Assembly: GCF_000090795.2 (NCBI RefSeq)
Contig: NW_003546527.1
Span: forward strand, 61,969-125,968
Direction of reading: 5' to 3'
Source: Amphimedon queenslandica
Taxonomy: Eukaryota; Porifera; Demospongiae; Haplosclerida; Niphatidae
Length of the DNA stretch: 64,000 nucleotides
The notes under the pieces were generated by a model that was given only the letters and a program-made list of their open reading frames with translations, was not told where the DNA came from and did no database searches. The position numbers and the translations under genes were made by a program. Positions 43,709 to 57,800 of the stretch are shown piece after piece. How positions within the stretch are numbered: position 1 is the stretch's first letter; each line of letters opens with the position of its first letter.

Positions 43709-46700
43709 GAGGCTTTCTCTTGCTCATACTTTATTAATGGTATTTTCTCATCAAGGGTAGCAAAGGTGAGCCTCCTCTCTTCCCCCTCTATGTTAGGATT
43801 GAAATAGCTGGCGTGGGTATTGAGGTAGGAGCAAAAAGCAGGAAAAATCTCCTGTTTATGAGACTGACAGCGACAAGTATAACCAGCAGTGCAACAGCAT
43901 TCATACCGTAATACTGTTAAGAAACACTCAAACAGCTAAAAATAAAAGAAAATATTATTATAGTATTATTTTGTACTAGCTGTTTTTATGCAGACTCATT
44001 GTACTAATATTGCATGAATGTGGAGTTACCTGTAGAGAGAAAGGCTTGCTGTCAATAGTTTTTGATAGCATGTACTGCATTGAGCCTGGTATAGCTGCAA
44101 ATGGATTAGCTACAGTTAAACCTTTAACTTTCATAAACTTTAAGAAATCCTCAATAAGACCGTAAGACCTCCTGTTTGTTTTTTCGTAGTACATCAACCT
44201 GATTGGGTCGTAAGTTCCAAGATCACTCTGAGTGTCTCCCCTTTCTTCAACTGTAGGAAGCACTATATGATTCATTATAGTGTTGGCTGAACTAACAATG
44301 ATCTACAAATTAAGAACAATCATTTTAAATTATGAGTGCTAGCTATACGTAATTTTACTCAACCCTTTTAATACATAATTTCTTGGCCTTTAGGAACAAT
44401 TAGGTTCTTAATACTATTTACTGATATACACTTTGAATGCTATAGCAATAGTCATGAGTCTTCAGTGACATATCAAATACAAAGTACTAGCTCCATAATG
44501 CAGTGCAAGTGGATGGTGTGTCCATTATAATGTAATATACTCACAAGAGCGTGTAGTGGCAATTCTATTTGATCCAAATCTACAACTAATGGTTCGTATG
44601 AGTACCACGTATCAGGATCATCTGTTATGGTTCTTAATACCTAACAACAATGAGAACAACAACAACAACAACAATAATCAATAATAACAATAATAATAAT
44701 AAACACAAAAACAATAGTTCACCGACCTTCTTTTTATTTGCCCCAAATAAACACAACAGTTTAGGCTTTAGTGGTATACTCTCCAATTGTCCCCCACCAT
44801 TGCCTTCATTAAACACACAACCATAAAATAAGAGCACCTGCAGAACCTGTTTGACCTCATCAACCACCCTATCACCCAACTATAACAATAAATAAAATCA
44901 TAAATACATCATTACAAATGTAGAGCTAATTCTCACCTCATCATTAATGTATTCAAAAGGTCTTAGCCTGTCATCATGATACGTATCAGGGTTGCTTACG
45001 TGATCATAAGACCAACCGTTTACTTGTTGCTGTAAGAGAAGAATATGAGTATTACAAAGAGACAGAATTAATGTCTTACCATTTCATATACCCAATTCTC
45101 GTGGCAAAACTTGGCAAACTCAAACACGTGGGAATGATATTCGCTGGAAAACTCAATTTGATCAATATAAGCCGATAGATTATTGACAATCCTTGTAAGA
45201 GAGGAGCCTTCATCCTCTAATGGAGGGGATGGAGTTGAGGATGGAGTTGAAGTATGAGAAGGAGAAAGAGTAGCAGTCTCCACTGATAGTGCCTTGAGTT
45301 CTGCAATAGGAGGAACTAGTATCTCTGGCAATATAGCACAAGCAAGAGATTCTAAACACTGGTTAATGATACCAGCAATTGATGCCTATATTAAAGAAAG
45401 TAAAGTTTAAGTATTTGCATGCACTAATAGTCTACCTCCTTAGCATGACAGAGTGACTTAAGAACCAAGCTGAAGAGGAGAGCTATGTACACTCTTTCCT
45501 TGTGAGATGGACGACATAATTTGTACTGACCTATCACAGACCCTGTCGTATAATAACGCGAGTGATGAGAATGGTGAACGGTCAGAATCTAGGAAAATAA
45601 AAACACAATTATAAGCAGCTTTTTCTTTGATTATGTGCTATAGGCAATTAATGCTAAACTCGGCCTTGTTCTCTCTCACTTCACTCACTTTGAGTGCTAC
45701 AGTGAAGGAAGGCTTGCTCAAATCTTTAATATCGTCCATTATCATTGGCAGTAACTTAAGTATAGATGGAGGGGGGAGTGTCCTATCAGAAATGAAATAA
45801 GAGAGAAAGAGTAAGAGAAAAAAAGAGTAGCATTTACTTTGTCATAGTAATAAGAAATTGCTCTATCATTCTTCTGTGAGAATCAGTAGCTAACGCTATC
45901 AGTTGGTAGACCTCATGAATGAGATTGAGCAGTAATGGAAACTCTGACAGCAAGTCCAATGTGGAGGACTGATGCTCAAGATAAGGAAGAACGTGACAAG
46001 AAATATAACGTAAGTACACAAATGCATCATACTTAGTTTTCTTAGCCTTTATATATATAGAGAGAGGGGGAAAGGAGACAAAGTGTAAATGCACACTAAG
46101 CTTATATACATGCATGACATACTTGATGTATGGTAGCTTTTATATCAGGTAGAAAAGCTTCTCTAATGAGGTCTAGCACCAAACGCTTATCACTCTTTGA
46201 GTAGACACGATCAAGGAAAACCATCAAAGCCTCTTTGTGTGTAGGAGGCATGACGTTCATAGGGAGGGAAAGCAAGTCCCTTAGGTCCTCTAGTCCTATG
46301 AGTGTCCTTAGGAAAGGGAGTATATGCTCAGTGCTGTATTTGACTTTACGGGTGCAGCTGAAATTCTTCCTTGTGTCAATGGAGGGAGCACAGAGTCCAA
46401 GGACACGGACCAGTAGAGTGTAAAACGAGACTGTCAGTTCGGATGTTAGTGCACTGAGTTGTTTATAGAACAAGTTGAGAGTGCTTGACCTGTGTAGAGA
46501 CCTTTGACGATAGTCAGACTGCGAGACCTGAGGTAACTCGGTATCAGAGGCAAGCCTAACGATGGTATCTGTGAGTCTGGAACTAGCTCTCGTCAGTCTC
46601 TTGGGTTTCTTGGTGGTCTTAAGTGAGTTGATTTGTGAAAAACAGGAGGAGAACATCTTAACAAGTGAGAGATGCTGGTTGATGTAGCAGGGCCCGAGGC

Positions 46701-49700
46701 AGTCAGGCTGCTGTATAAGGAGACGAATAATTGCAGCAGCATTCTCTTCAATAGTTTCACCTAAAGGAAGAAATGTCTCTATATAACTTGAAAAATTGAA
46801 GTCGAAATCAGCTCAAACTTTCTATATAGTATAAGGACATCAATATGTATCAGAAAATGTAATAAAAATTTGGGGTGATTTTGGAGCCATTTTTTAGAAA
46901 AAACCATGAGCTATATGGTATTTTTCAGAATTTTGATACTTTTTAAAATGGCCGTAACTTGAAAAATTGAAGTCGAAATCAGATCAAGCTTTCTATATAG
47001 TATAAGGACATCAATATGTATCAAAAAATGTAATAAAAATTTGGGGTAATTTTGGAGCGATTTTTAAGAAAAAACCATGGGCTATAGCCTTGGGTATTTC
47101 TTAGAATTTTGATACTTTTTTAAAATGGCCGTAACTTGAAAAATTGAAGTCGGAATCAGCTCAAACTTTCTACACAGCATAAGGACATCAGTATGCATCA
47201 GAAAATGCAATAAAAATTTGGGGTGATTTTGGAGTCATTTTTTGGAAAAAGCCATGGGCTATAGCCTTGGGTACTTTTCAGAAATTTGGAGTTTTTAAAA
47301 AATGGCCATAACTCGAAAAATTGAAGGCGGAATCAGTTCAAACATTCTACACAACATAAGAACATCAATATGTATCAAAAAATGTAATAAAAATTTAGGA
47401 TGATTTCGGAGCCATTTTTTGGAAAAAACCATGGGCTATAGCCTTGGGTATTTTTTAGAACTTTGGTACTTTTTAAAATGGCCGCAACTTGAAAAATTGA
47501 AGTCAGAATCAGTTCAAACTTTCTACACAGCATAAGGAAATCAATATGTATCAAAAAATGTAATAAAAATGGGGGGTGATTTTGGAGCCATTTTTTGGAA
47601 AAAAACATGGGCTATAGCCTGGGCACTTTTCAGAAATTTGGAGTTTTTAAAAAATGGCCATAACTCAAAAAATTGAAGGCGGAATCAGTTCAAACTTTCT
47701 ACACAGCATAAGAACATCAATATGTATCAAAAAATGTAATAAAAATTTGGGGTGATTTTGGAGCCATTTTTTAGAAAAAACCATGGGCTAGCTATCCTTG
47801 GGTACTTTTCAGAAATTTGGAGTTTTGAAAAAATGGCCATAACTCAAAAAATTGAAGTCGGAATCAGCTCAAACTTTCTACACAGCATAAGGACATCAAT
47901 ATGTATCAAAAATGTAATAAAAAAATGGGAGTGATTTTGGAGCCATTTTTTGGAAAAAACCATGGGCTATAATAGCCTTGGGTATTTTTCAGAACTTTGA
48001 TACTCTTAAAATGGCCGCAACTTGAAAAATTGAAGTTGGAATCAGCTCAAACTTTCTATATATAGTATAAGGACGTCAATAGGACAATGTGTTATATAGT
48101 GTAATGCCAATTCTTCAAAGTTTCTGCTCCTCCTAAACTATGTGTACATGCAACATAAAGAGGACATGACACATAAACAGAGAGAGAGGATTACCATTAA
48201 CATAAACTGCTGCTTGTAAGAACTTGAGACACTTTTCAGCACCAGTGGGCAGCCATTCCATGGGCATGGCATCATACAATACTGACATCTTGTGAATTGG
48301 ACTTGAAATAGTGTTATTAGCAGTGCTGGAAGCCTCATCTTCATACTTCATCATCTTATGCATTAACTGTACCACCTTGTGGAGTATGCCCTCATTGGAG
48401 AGTGTCATAACTAGCTGGAGGTTGTTGCTTATGGTAGCAATAGCAACATCAAGAGGATTGGTACTATTGCTTGCTACCTGATCTAAAAGAAGAAAATAAA
48501 AAATAATAATTATTATTTATATTTTATTATTTTCAAACAACAGTGCTAATAAGAAAAAGGTTTATTTATTCATAACTATTATTTATCAGTCTTGGCTTAC
48601 CAGAGAATATTAGACATTCGTCCAAGAGATACTGAAGATGCTCAGAGAGTGCAATTTGATTCTGATGACTAGTCTGAGCAAAAGAGCAAAGGAATTTGCA
48701 GCAGTCTTCAACTATATCAGCAAACCCTTCCTACAATAAATAACAAAAAAACAATGACAACAACAACAATAATAATAGATCTAATACAAAAATTATAATG
48801 TAAATGATTATGCATGTAAAATTAGTATAAAACTAATAGAGTGACTACTTACATCACTGACAGCTAGTTTAAGTGTCTGAGTCATGCCAACAAACCCACT
48901 GCTGCTCTCAGTGCCAAATGATGATGGGAATGCACTGGAGAGAGTCTCACTGAAGCTGAAGTAGCTCTTCATGACGTTGATGACAAGACTGTGGACTCCG
49001 GCAAACCTCAACAAGTCGGGATGACGTTGGAAGAGATCACAAGTACTCAATTCCCTACCAAGGAAAATGCCAGCATTAAAAATTATTATTACAATAAAAA
49101 TGTGATTTATTCTTTATGCATAAAATCTTAACTTTATTTTAAAGATTCACTTACTGCAACAGCTCCTGGAAAACAGGCTCTTCCTCTTCACCAAACCCAA
49201 CCACAAGCATCTTCCTCATCTTACCCAGTGCAGATCTGAATTTTGAAATCTCGCCGGAAGAGAACTCGCTGTACTGCTCAACAATGTACGTCCTCTGGAT
49301 AGCTTTCCGGAGCATCTCAGACTCATTGAACTGTCTGTACAAGAGTTTGTAGGTTTTCTCTGCCATTTTGATATCAGAGATTGTGCTCCTGGACCATCTG
49401 AGGACAGTCGATATGATGACATCTCTCAGTTTGTGAAGACTAGAGGTGTCCGGACTATTCTCGCTCTCACTGGAGCTGCTCCTAACAGTAACCAAACTGA
49501 CCAGTTTGGCTAGTTTTTGAAACGATGATAGGTCTGCCGTCTGATTGATGGACGATGGGATTCCGTTGCAGTGCAAGCTAAGGTCAGCGTGAAATGATTG
49601 GAGGGAGTCTTTAAGAGATTCACTAGTGAGACACGAGTCTGATGAAAATGACAAGAGAGTGTTTAACTAAAGAAAAAAAGACAAAGAAAAGGATTAGTCT

Positions 49701-52700
49701 TTTTACTACTTCTAACTAGTATATACCTGTTTTTCAGTTGGAGTATTAATCTCTTGTATTACTAGAGGAGACAGGAACTGATTAGGATCACTCTCCATCA
49801 CTCTCTTCCTTTGATCCTCTTGTAGCTCTTCAACAAACCCACTGGCAAACTCTATGATATGATCCAGCCTTCCCTGGAGCTGTGCATCGCACAAATGATC
49901 CAATATATCACACAGCACTGACTGTATCTGTGGGTCCTTAGTAGGCATTGTTAGTATGTAGAAATTAGCCTTGTGGCCAGAAGGGGCTAATGAAGGGTGC
50001 AGTAAAGAGAGAAGTCTTTCAGAGTCTTGTAGCATTCCCAGTACTAGGAAACAATCGACAGCTTTAAGCAAAGGAAGAAAGAGGCAGTTGTTGTATTCTG
50101 CTGAAAGCATCCGGCAGGTCATGACGTCTGCTAAAATGACGCTGTCAAGAACTTGAAAAGTGATATCCTTGAGGACACTCAGTTGATAATAATGACAGGA
50201 CGAGAGCCACTCCTTTTCTGTATTGCAACAAATTGTGACCGTACGATTAAGCAAAGAATTAGAGGAGTGTCTTCTTCCTGCATTATAAGAGGAGGAAGGA
50301 GAAGAGGTAGAGCATGATACACAGTCTGAGGCAAATATGGAGTCTTGTCTAATGAGCTGGTGCTCCAGAACCTTGTGCTCAAGGTAAAGTGTATTGACGA
50401 GATTGAATGACTCAGCAACTAATTGATAGCTCCAGTAAGAGGACTTTATTGAATGAACCAGCTCCTTCCAACTAACTATTTTATTAACCTATACAAATGA
50501 CAAAAATATCATGATATATTAATAATGACAAAATATACTTAAGGGCAATGATCCTCACCATTTCAGCAGCTTTGGAATTATCATGCATGCAGCAGGCGCG
50601 ATAGGTTCTAAGTGTTTCCACGTGGAACGAATAGAGAGATGGGGACTCAATCAGCTCCGTCAGTCTCATTACATTACCTTCCTGAGGCAGGCACAAATGA
50701 GTGATGTCATACGAAGGCATATTAGGAATATAAAGACAGGACTCTGTGGGATACAGAGAAGAGCGATCATCCATTTGATACCAGCAGCTATCAGAAATAC
50801 TCATGAGTTTCATTGACGGTAGCAGATTAGGGAAAGTATCCTTGTAATATTTGCCAAGAAGAGCCTTGACTAGAGGCTGGCATCCTTTGGCTGGTCCAAA
50901 TGAGAACGAGCCAATTTTAAGATATTTTGGTCTAGTGATTAGGATTGGGAATAATCTTCCAGGTGCTCTAACTCTAAGCTCAAACACAGCATTCTTGCTG
51001 TAAGAGAGACAAGAGAACTTCATTAATCCAGTGCTAGGATTAATCACACAGTCAACCCTAGATAATAAAATAATAATAATAACAATACTACTACTAATCT
51101 TCCTTACTGAGTATCAGTAGCTAAGTAAACTGATTCATCCACTTTAAGCAATGCACTCATTTTCAGTAAATAAGCTGCACACTGATGCTTTCTCAGTACA
51201 TGCTCCTTACCAGTAACTCTAAATGAGCTACTCTCATCATCATCATCATCTTCTATTGGCCATTCTTCGATGGATTCTAGCTGACTACGTCTTTTCTTAG
51301 TGCTAGTAGTCGAGTTTGTATTCATTCTTCTCTTTACGCCATCTTTCATTGTATCTCCTCTAGAAAAGACATCCTTGACACCTGTTTCTTCAAATTCCTC
51401 AAACATTGCGTCTCCAAAAGGGCTGTCACTATCTGATATCAGTTCGATGGTGGCATTAGCATTAAGAATGAGGTCATCAGAATGAGTATGAAAGTCGTTT
51501 GGATCGTACAAAAAATCTTCTCTAGCCCAGCCAAAGTATACAGCTGATGGTGCTTCGCCTGCTGGCAGAGTAACTGAAAAAGAATACTTCTCTCTATCAT
51601 CATCATTCTGACTTTCCTCTGAGCCTCCTTCTCTCTCATCCACCGGATCATCTTTGTCCCTCCTCTTGTCTAGGGTCATCTCAACTCCCATGTTAAGTCG
51701 CAGGCAGGTCAGTTTTGCCTCGTTGCTATTGACAGTCAGTTCATCCTCTTTGGTCTTTGTGATCTTGAGGTACGAGTGAGAGGGTGTGATGTCTTTGAAC
51801 TGGTGAGATACGTGTGAGTACCATAATGGTATCCTAACTTTTATATCACTGATAACAAAATAAATGAGATTATAATTACACATAATAATGGTTACAGTTA
51901 CTTTTCAATTGAGCGGTAGCCAGCAGTTATATTGCGAGAAGAAGAGGTTTCTTGATCCTAAGAATAAATGAAGGTAGTGATATATATAATATCTTTCTAT
52001 CTCTCTGTACTACTTTACTTTTTCTTTTTAGTTCATTGCTTACTTTCATAGTTGTTAGGATCATTTGAACTTGTTCTCCCATAAAAACGGACACTGCTGG
52101 GACATAGAGCTCATTCCTGGGTAGATCACTGAACGCAATACCACTCTGATGAGTGAGACTTAAGAGCAGTTTATCATTACAAGCAAATGCTAAAAAAAGA
52201 AAGAGTGAGGGTATAAGAATATACATGAACATAGTCAACATACACATTGTCCCTTCATCAAGGTCTAGCAGACAAGTTATCTCATCTCCTTCTTCTAAGA
52301 TGTGACCAAAATTCTCTGAGAGACCATCATGCCACTTGACAACCTAACAAAATACAAATAATTTAATCTTAAAAACACTATCAAGTGTGTGTGTGTACAA
52401 TAGATTAAGCATACATTGTGTCCATCAATGGCGTAAGAAAAACTATCAGATCCAAGCAAAGATGAAGAGGAATAGCGTGGAATAGCCCAACCAATACGAG
52501 ACATCCTACCTTTCAATAACTTCACTTTAAAAAACCTGAGAAAAGTATAAAATAGTACGTTTACATTTGTACCTTCACATTGACCAATAGTTAAATACAC
52601 TATTATTAGTTTATCAGTACTTGTTTAATGTACATGTACATACCATTTTCCACTACCAGTGCAATAGCCTAGAAATTGTCCCCGGAAGGTTCTAAAAGAT

Positions 52701-54772
52701 ACTAAAGTGTGTCCGAGATCACGTTTAAGATAATCAATAGGTGGAGATTGTACAGTGTAACCAAGTGAACTCAAAACTAACAGACTCTTCTTTACTACAA
52801 GCCTAAAAAAGAGCATTTATAATGTTCTTCATTTATTCTATGCATGCATTATTCTTGATTTCTCCATTTCCATTATACTCCTCACTTACTCGTATTTCTT
52901 TTTAATGTCCAATGGTAAGCACTGATATGGGACAAGACAGCAGTCCTGCATTACTTGCGGGCGCTATAAAGTTTACAAACATAATCAAACATAAATTAAT
53001 ATAGATCTACATTGTCATTAAATGATTAATTAAATTAAAGAACAATCAAGTCAAAATAATAAACACACACATACATTAATGCAATGGTGCTATAGACTTA
53101 GAGTACAAATATCTTTCACTTACAGTTGTGACTCCATATTTCCATCCTTTGCTCATTCTCTCCTTTGACCACTTGTTATGCTCTATCTCTGATAACTGTG
53201 TGATCAGTGGTTGCAATGAGACTGGGAGATCATCCAGCAGCTCTAATGGACAAGGCTTGAAACCATTCAACTGTAGGTAAGGATCATCAGGAAGATCCTA
53301 AAGAAATATTGACCACATAATACACACAAACAATAAAAAAATGATTATAAATAAGCACAAGGCTTTACTCTGTACCTGATGGGAGATGGGGTGTGTGTCT
53401 GTAGCAGATATCCTACAGCCAAGGGAAATAAGTGTAGCAATGAGGTTCCTTCCCTCTTGTATCCTCTGCAGTTGAACGTCCTTAGGAAGATGAGGAAAGG
53501 CCGTGAGATTAGGAGAGGAATGACCCAAGACTATTTGTGAGACAGCCCAAGTATCGTGAGACTCAACAGCAAGGTCATTGATCAACTGGTGAAGCCTTGA
53601 CGGTATAGTAACCTATAAATAGCATATGATAATACAATGCATTATAATACTTTATTTATTGTTCTTACATTAGTTAAGTCAGGTACTGAAGGACGGAACC
53701 AAACCGAGTCATTATACTGGATTGGTCCATTAAGTATCCTCTCATTAGAATCACCAACACACACAAACGGATACAAACAAATCTTCTCCTAATAAAAACA
53801 GTTATTTAGAGTCAAATTAATGCATTTATGAAAACTGAAACATAGCATAAAAGTGTCAATATGTATTTTTAAAATATTAATTTTTGATTGGTGTTGAATC
53901 ATTACTTTTTTCCCATTTGCTTTCTGTTCAATAAAACAAGAAAGAGGTTGATATCCAATTGGAGGAGCAAAATATAAATCGCCATAACCAGAACCAAAAC
54001 ACAACCTTGCACTAAAAGAGAGAGAAAACATGAGATGCATAAATCAAGAAAAAAGAGAATATATTAAACATCATTTTCATATACTTTTCAACTCCGCCAG
54101 TAAATGATACAGCTGGTACTGCAATCGTGTTCTCATTTAAATGAAAATTAACTAGGAGTGGAAACAATTGACCATTGATGGTGAACATGAGTGTCCCTTT
54201 CTCTAAATCCAAACAACAGCCGTACACAGTTACATCCTGCTCATCTTCAGGACTCTATAAGTAAAAGGAAGAGTTTAATGAAATGAAATATTAATAATAA
54301 TCATATATTACTTGTTTTTTGAATTGTCCTTTGGCCAATGGGATTGATTGAAGGCCATATTTTTCACTGTTCATCAAAATATGCTGACCATCAAATGATA
54401 CAGAGCTGCCATCATCACCTATGCCTCCTTGAGTAGCCATTGATCCTTTACTCTCTATCATATAAAAGAATATATATTTATTATTTTAATAACCACTTTC
54501 TTCACATAATACACATTCCTTCATTCTCTCATTTCATTACAGGCATTAGGCTGTACTTGGATATGGAAGAAAGTTTAAGTACTGCACACATCCAATCCTA
54601 ATGTATGGCTTTGTTCCAGCTGCTTCAGATCTGGTCCATTGAACCTCAAAATACAACTTAGTAGCCTCTACATTATCTTTACTGGATAGAAACACATTCG
54701 CATACATACTACAATAAGAGAGAGACAAAGAAGTGAAGTAATATAGGTATTACATGGAAGTAAATTATTATC

Positions 54773-54810
<38 letters not shown>

Positions 54811-57800
54811 GACTAAGGATGTGTACATATAAACTAACCTGTATAGTTTAGGCATCAATGATGTATGCAGCAACAGTTGGTGAGAGTCTTGCAAGAGGCG
54901 ACATATTTGTAACTGTTTCTCTCTCATAGCTACACCTTGACAGACTGGGAGCCTTCCCAATAGACTCATAACCTTATAAATAAATTTATTAATAAGATAT
55001 TAATAAAATAGGTGAGAGACCATCAATATTATTAAGGCCCCTATACACCAGGCAATGCTACTGCAGGCAATCTGTGGTTACTTTGATCTTCAGGCAACAC
55101 TGTTGCCTAGAAAAGAAACATGTTCTATTCTAGGCAACACATTGCTTACAACATCAAAGTAACCACACATTGCCTGCAATAGAATTGCCTGGTGTATAGT
55201 GGCCTTTACATGTGTATGCTAGTACATATCATCAATCATCATCACTTAATATTAAGAGTAGAGCTCACTTTGTGATCTCTTCCATGACAGTAGAGGAGTG
55301 TGAAGAGGTGTCTGACATTCTCTTCAGTTAGTGACAATAAAACTTCAGGACTCTCCTCCAGTAGACAATCCATCACTTCAAGCATTGCTGAGAGAGAGAG
55401 AGAAAGGGGGGGAGGAGGAGGATTTAGATACAAAGAGATAAAACAGTTCTCCTTACGATGAAGTAAACTAGGATTATTGATCAGCTCAAACATGTTTTGT
55501 ATGCTCTCTCTATTAGCAAACCTCCTGCAAGCCAAACGGTTCCCTTTAACAACATTAGCTGAAGGAATTAAATCAATAAAAATGAATAAATCAATCACTA
55601 GTTTACCTAGAATCCTGCATAAAGCTTGCTGGATCTGGAGTCCATTTGAAGTGACATCATGACCATAATGAGAGACTGTCTTCCTGAGGAGAGCAAACAC
55701 CATGTTGGCTGTGCCATGATTCAGAAGTCTTGTCTGTCTGTTTCTTAATTTCATCAACAAATCTTGATATGTGTGAATATCTAAAGGCAGTGAATATCCA
55801 TCTCTTTCACTCTTCTTCTATTGCTCTTTCCTCACTTACCCATGATTTCCTTATTTGGAGGTATCAAAAAAACTAAAGACTCATTCAATTTTGCTAAAGT
55901 TTTCTCTTCAGCTGATTCCTTGATACTTCTAATGGACCTATCATTAGTCGACTGACCCTGGATCCTCCTGAAAAATTAAAAGATTAATAATACAAGTGAC
56001 AATGAGCAAAATAAAGGCTACTATAAAATACAATTTATAATGATAAATCCTTACCTCATAGCTTCAGAGAAGGCAAGCATGACAGTCTCCAGCTCATTAC
56101 AGACGACAGTACTGAGTGCTATATGCATTGCCTTGAGTGTTGTAAAGCTAAAGCCATGAGGTTCGTCTGAGAGAAGAGCTCTTGGTGGTCCACTGAATCC
56201 TGTCCTGAGTCTCCGGAGGGAAGGACCCATGAGCTCAAGAGTGACCCACAACTTTGAGGAGATGTGGTAGAGGGAGACCTCAGTTTCTCCCATTTTAATG
56301 GTGGGAGTCCCCATCCCCTCTCTCTTGTAATTAATAGGAGGGACTGGGGACTAAGAGAGAGAAAAAGAAAGAAAGGGAGTGTAAGTGACATAGAACTCTT
56401 AGTACAATGTCCATGTACATTAGAAAAGTACAGGCTCTCAGAGTCACTCATATTTCACTTACTCCTTTCTTTACAAAACAGAAGCAACAAGGGTCCCTTT
56501 GAGCATTCTTTCCATCAACCAAAACAAGCTGTCGGTTCTGGTCCACTCCAAGGTACATCCCACTGACCATGTGACGCAAGCGAAAGGGTTGACCATACTC
56601 TATGAATGCCCGCCCATAACTCACACCAGAGAGCATCACCAGCCACAGGGACCTCAACTCCAGCTTGACTGATTTATCTTCGAAATAAACCATTCTAAAA
56701 ATTAAAAAATGAATGCAGTATTTGTGATGAATTGTGCTAACCTTTTTGCGTCGTTAACTGCCAGTGGGTCCTCAAGAGATGAGAGTGGTATGGACATTAG
56801 TTCATCATCACGATGAGCAACCTTCAACTGTATGGGGTCTCCAGCATTGACATAACCTAAGACATGAGGATAGATTACAATGTAACTACAGTACTAATAT
56901 CTGATTACCATTAAGTAATCCAGCATTTGCTGCATGGGAACGGATGATATCAATTATCCAGGTCCAAGGAGAGAATGTTGCTACTGGTATATCAGTAAAA
57001 GTATCATCCTATTAACAACAACAACACAACAATAACAATAACAACACAACAGCTACTATTATACTTACATCAAAGTCAATGCTTAAGCTGGTACTAGTGG
57101 TATCATATGCTACTGGTCTTTCATGAGGTAGAGACTGTAATCGAAATAATAGTAATAATAATAATTATTAATAAGAATAGTCCTTACCAAATATCGTCCT
57201 GTTCCAAGATTAACTAAATGTATATCATCACCAGCTTTCACCTATAAATTACAGACGTGAGGGCAATTATATTAAAACAGTTTATGAATGCTTTTATCAA
57301 ATAGAATTATGTAGTAATTTAATTTTGAAGCAACTTTAAAAATTCATAATAAAATCCAATTTTGACTGGAATCAGCTTAAACTTTGTACATGATGTAAAA
57401 ACATCAAGAGTAGATTTGTATTTTTAAAAATTATAAAAATTGAGAATTTTTTCAAGCCATTTTTGACAAAATTTAGCCAAAGACCCAAGGCTATTAGCCA
57501 AAGACCCAAGGCAAGGCTATAGCCTTGGGTTTTTGGCCAAATTTATGAATTTTTAAAGTTGCTAAAAAAATTGGGCATGCCTTTGGTGATTGGCCTATCT
57601 TTATCTATATCTCTCCCTCCCTCTCCTCCCTTCTCATATTAACCTTCTCTCCCTCAGAGCGCTGGTTTGTTGCTGGCCGAATAACAAACCAACAATACTC
57701 ATCAACTTGAGCTGCAAAAAAATTAATCAATCACAACACGAATCCCAACCATCACTAACCTTTCTGGTTCGGTGAAGAAGAGCCAATCAAATAATGAGAA

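Noticed and set aside
43404-43760. Poly-Tyr/Ile and poly-Asn proteins
   Set aside because: Produced by TTA repeats in a RyR intron. No splice or coding evidence.
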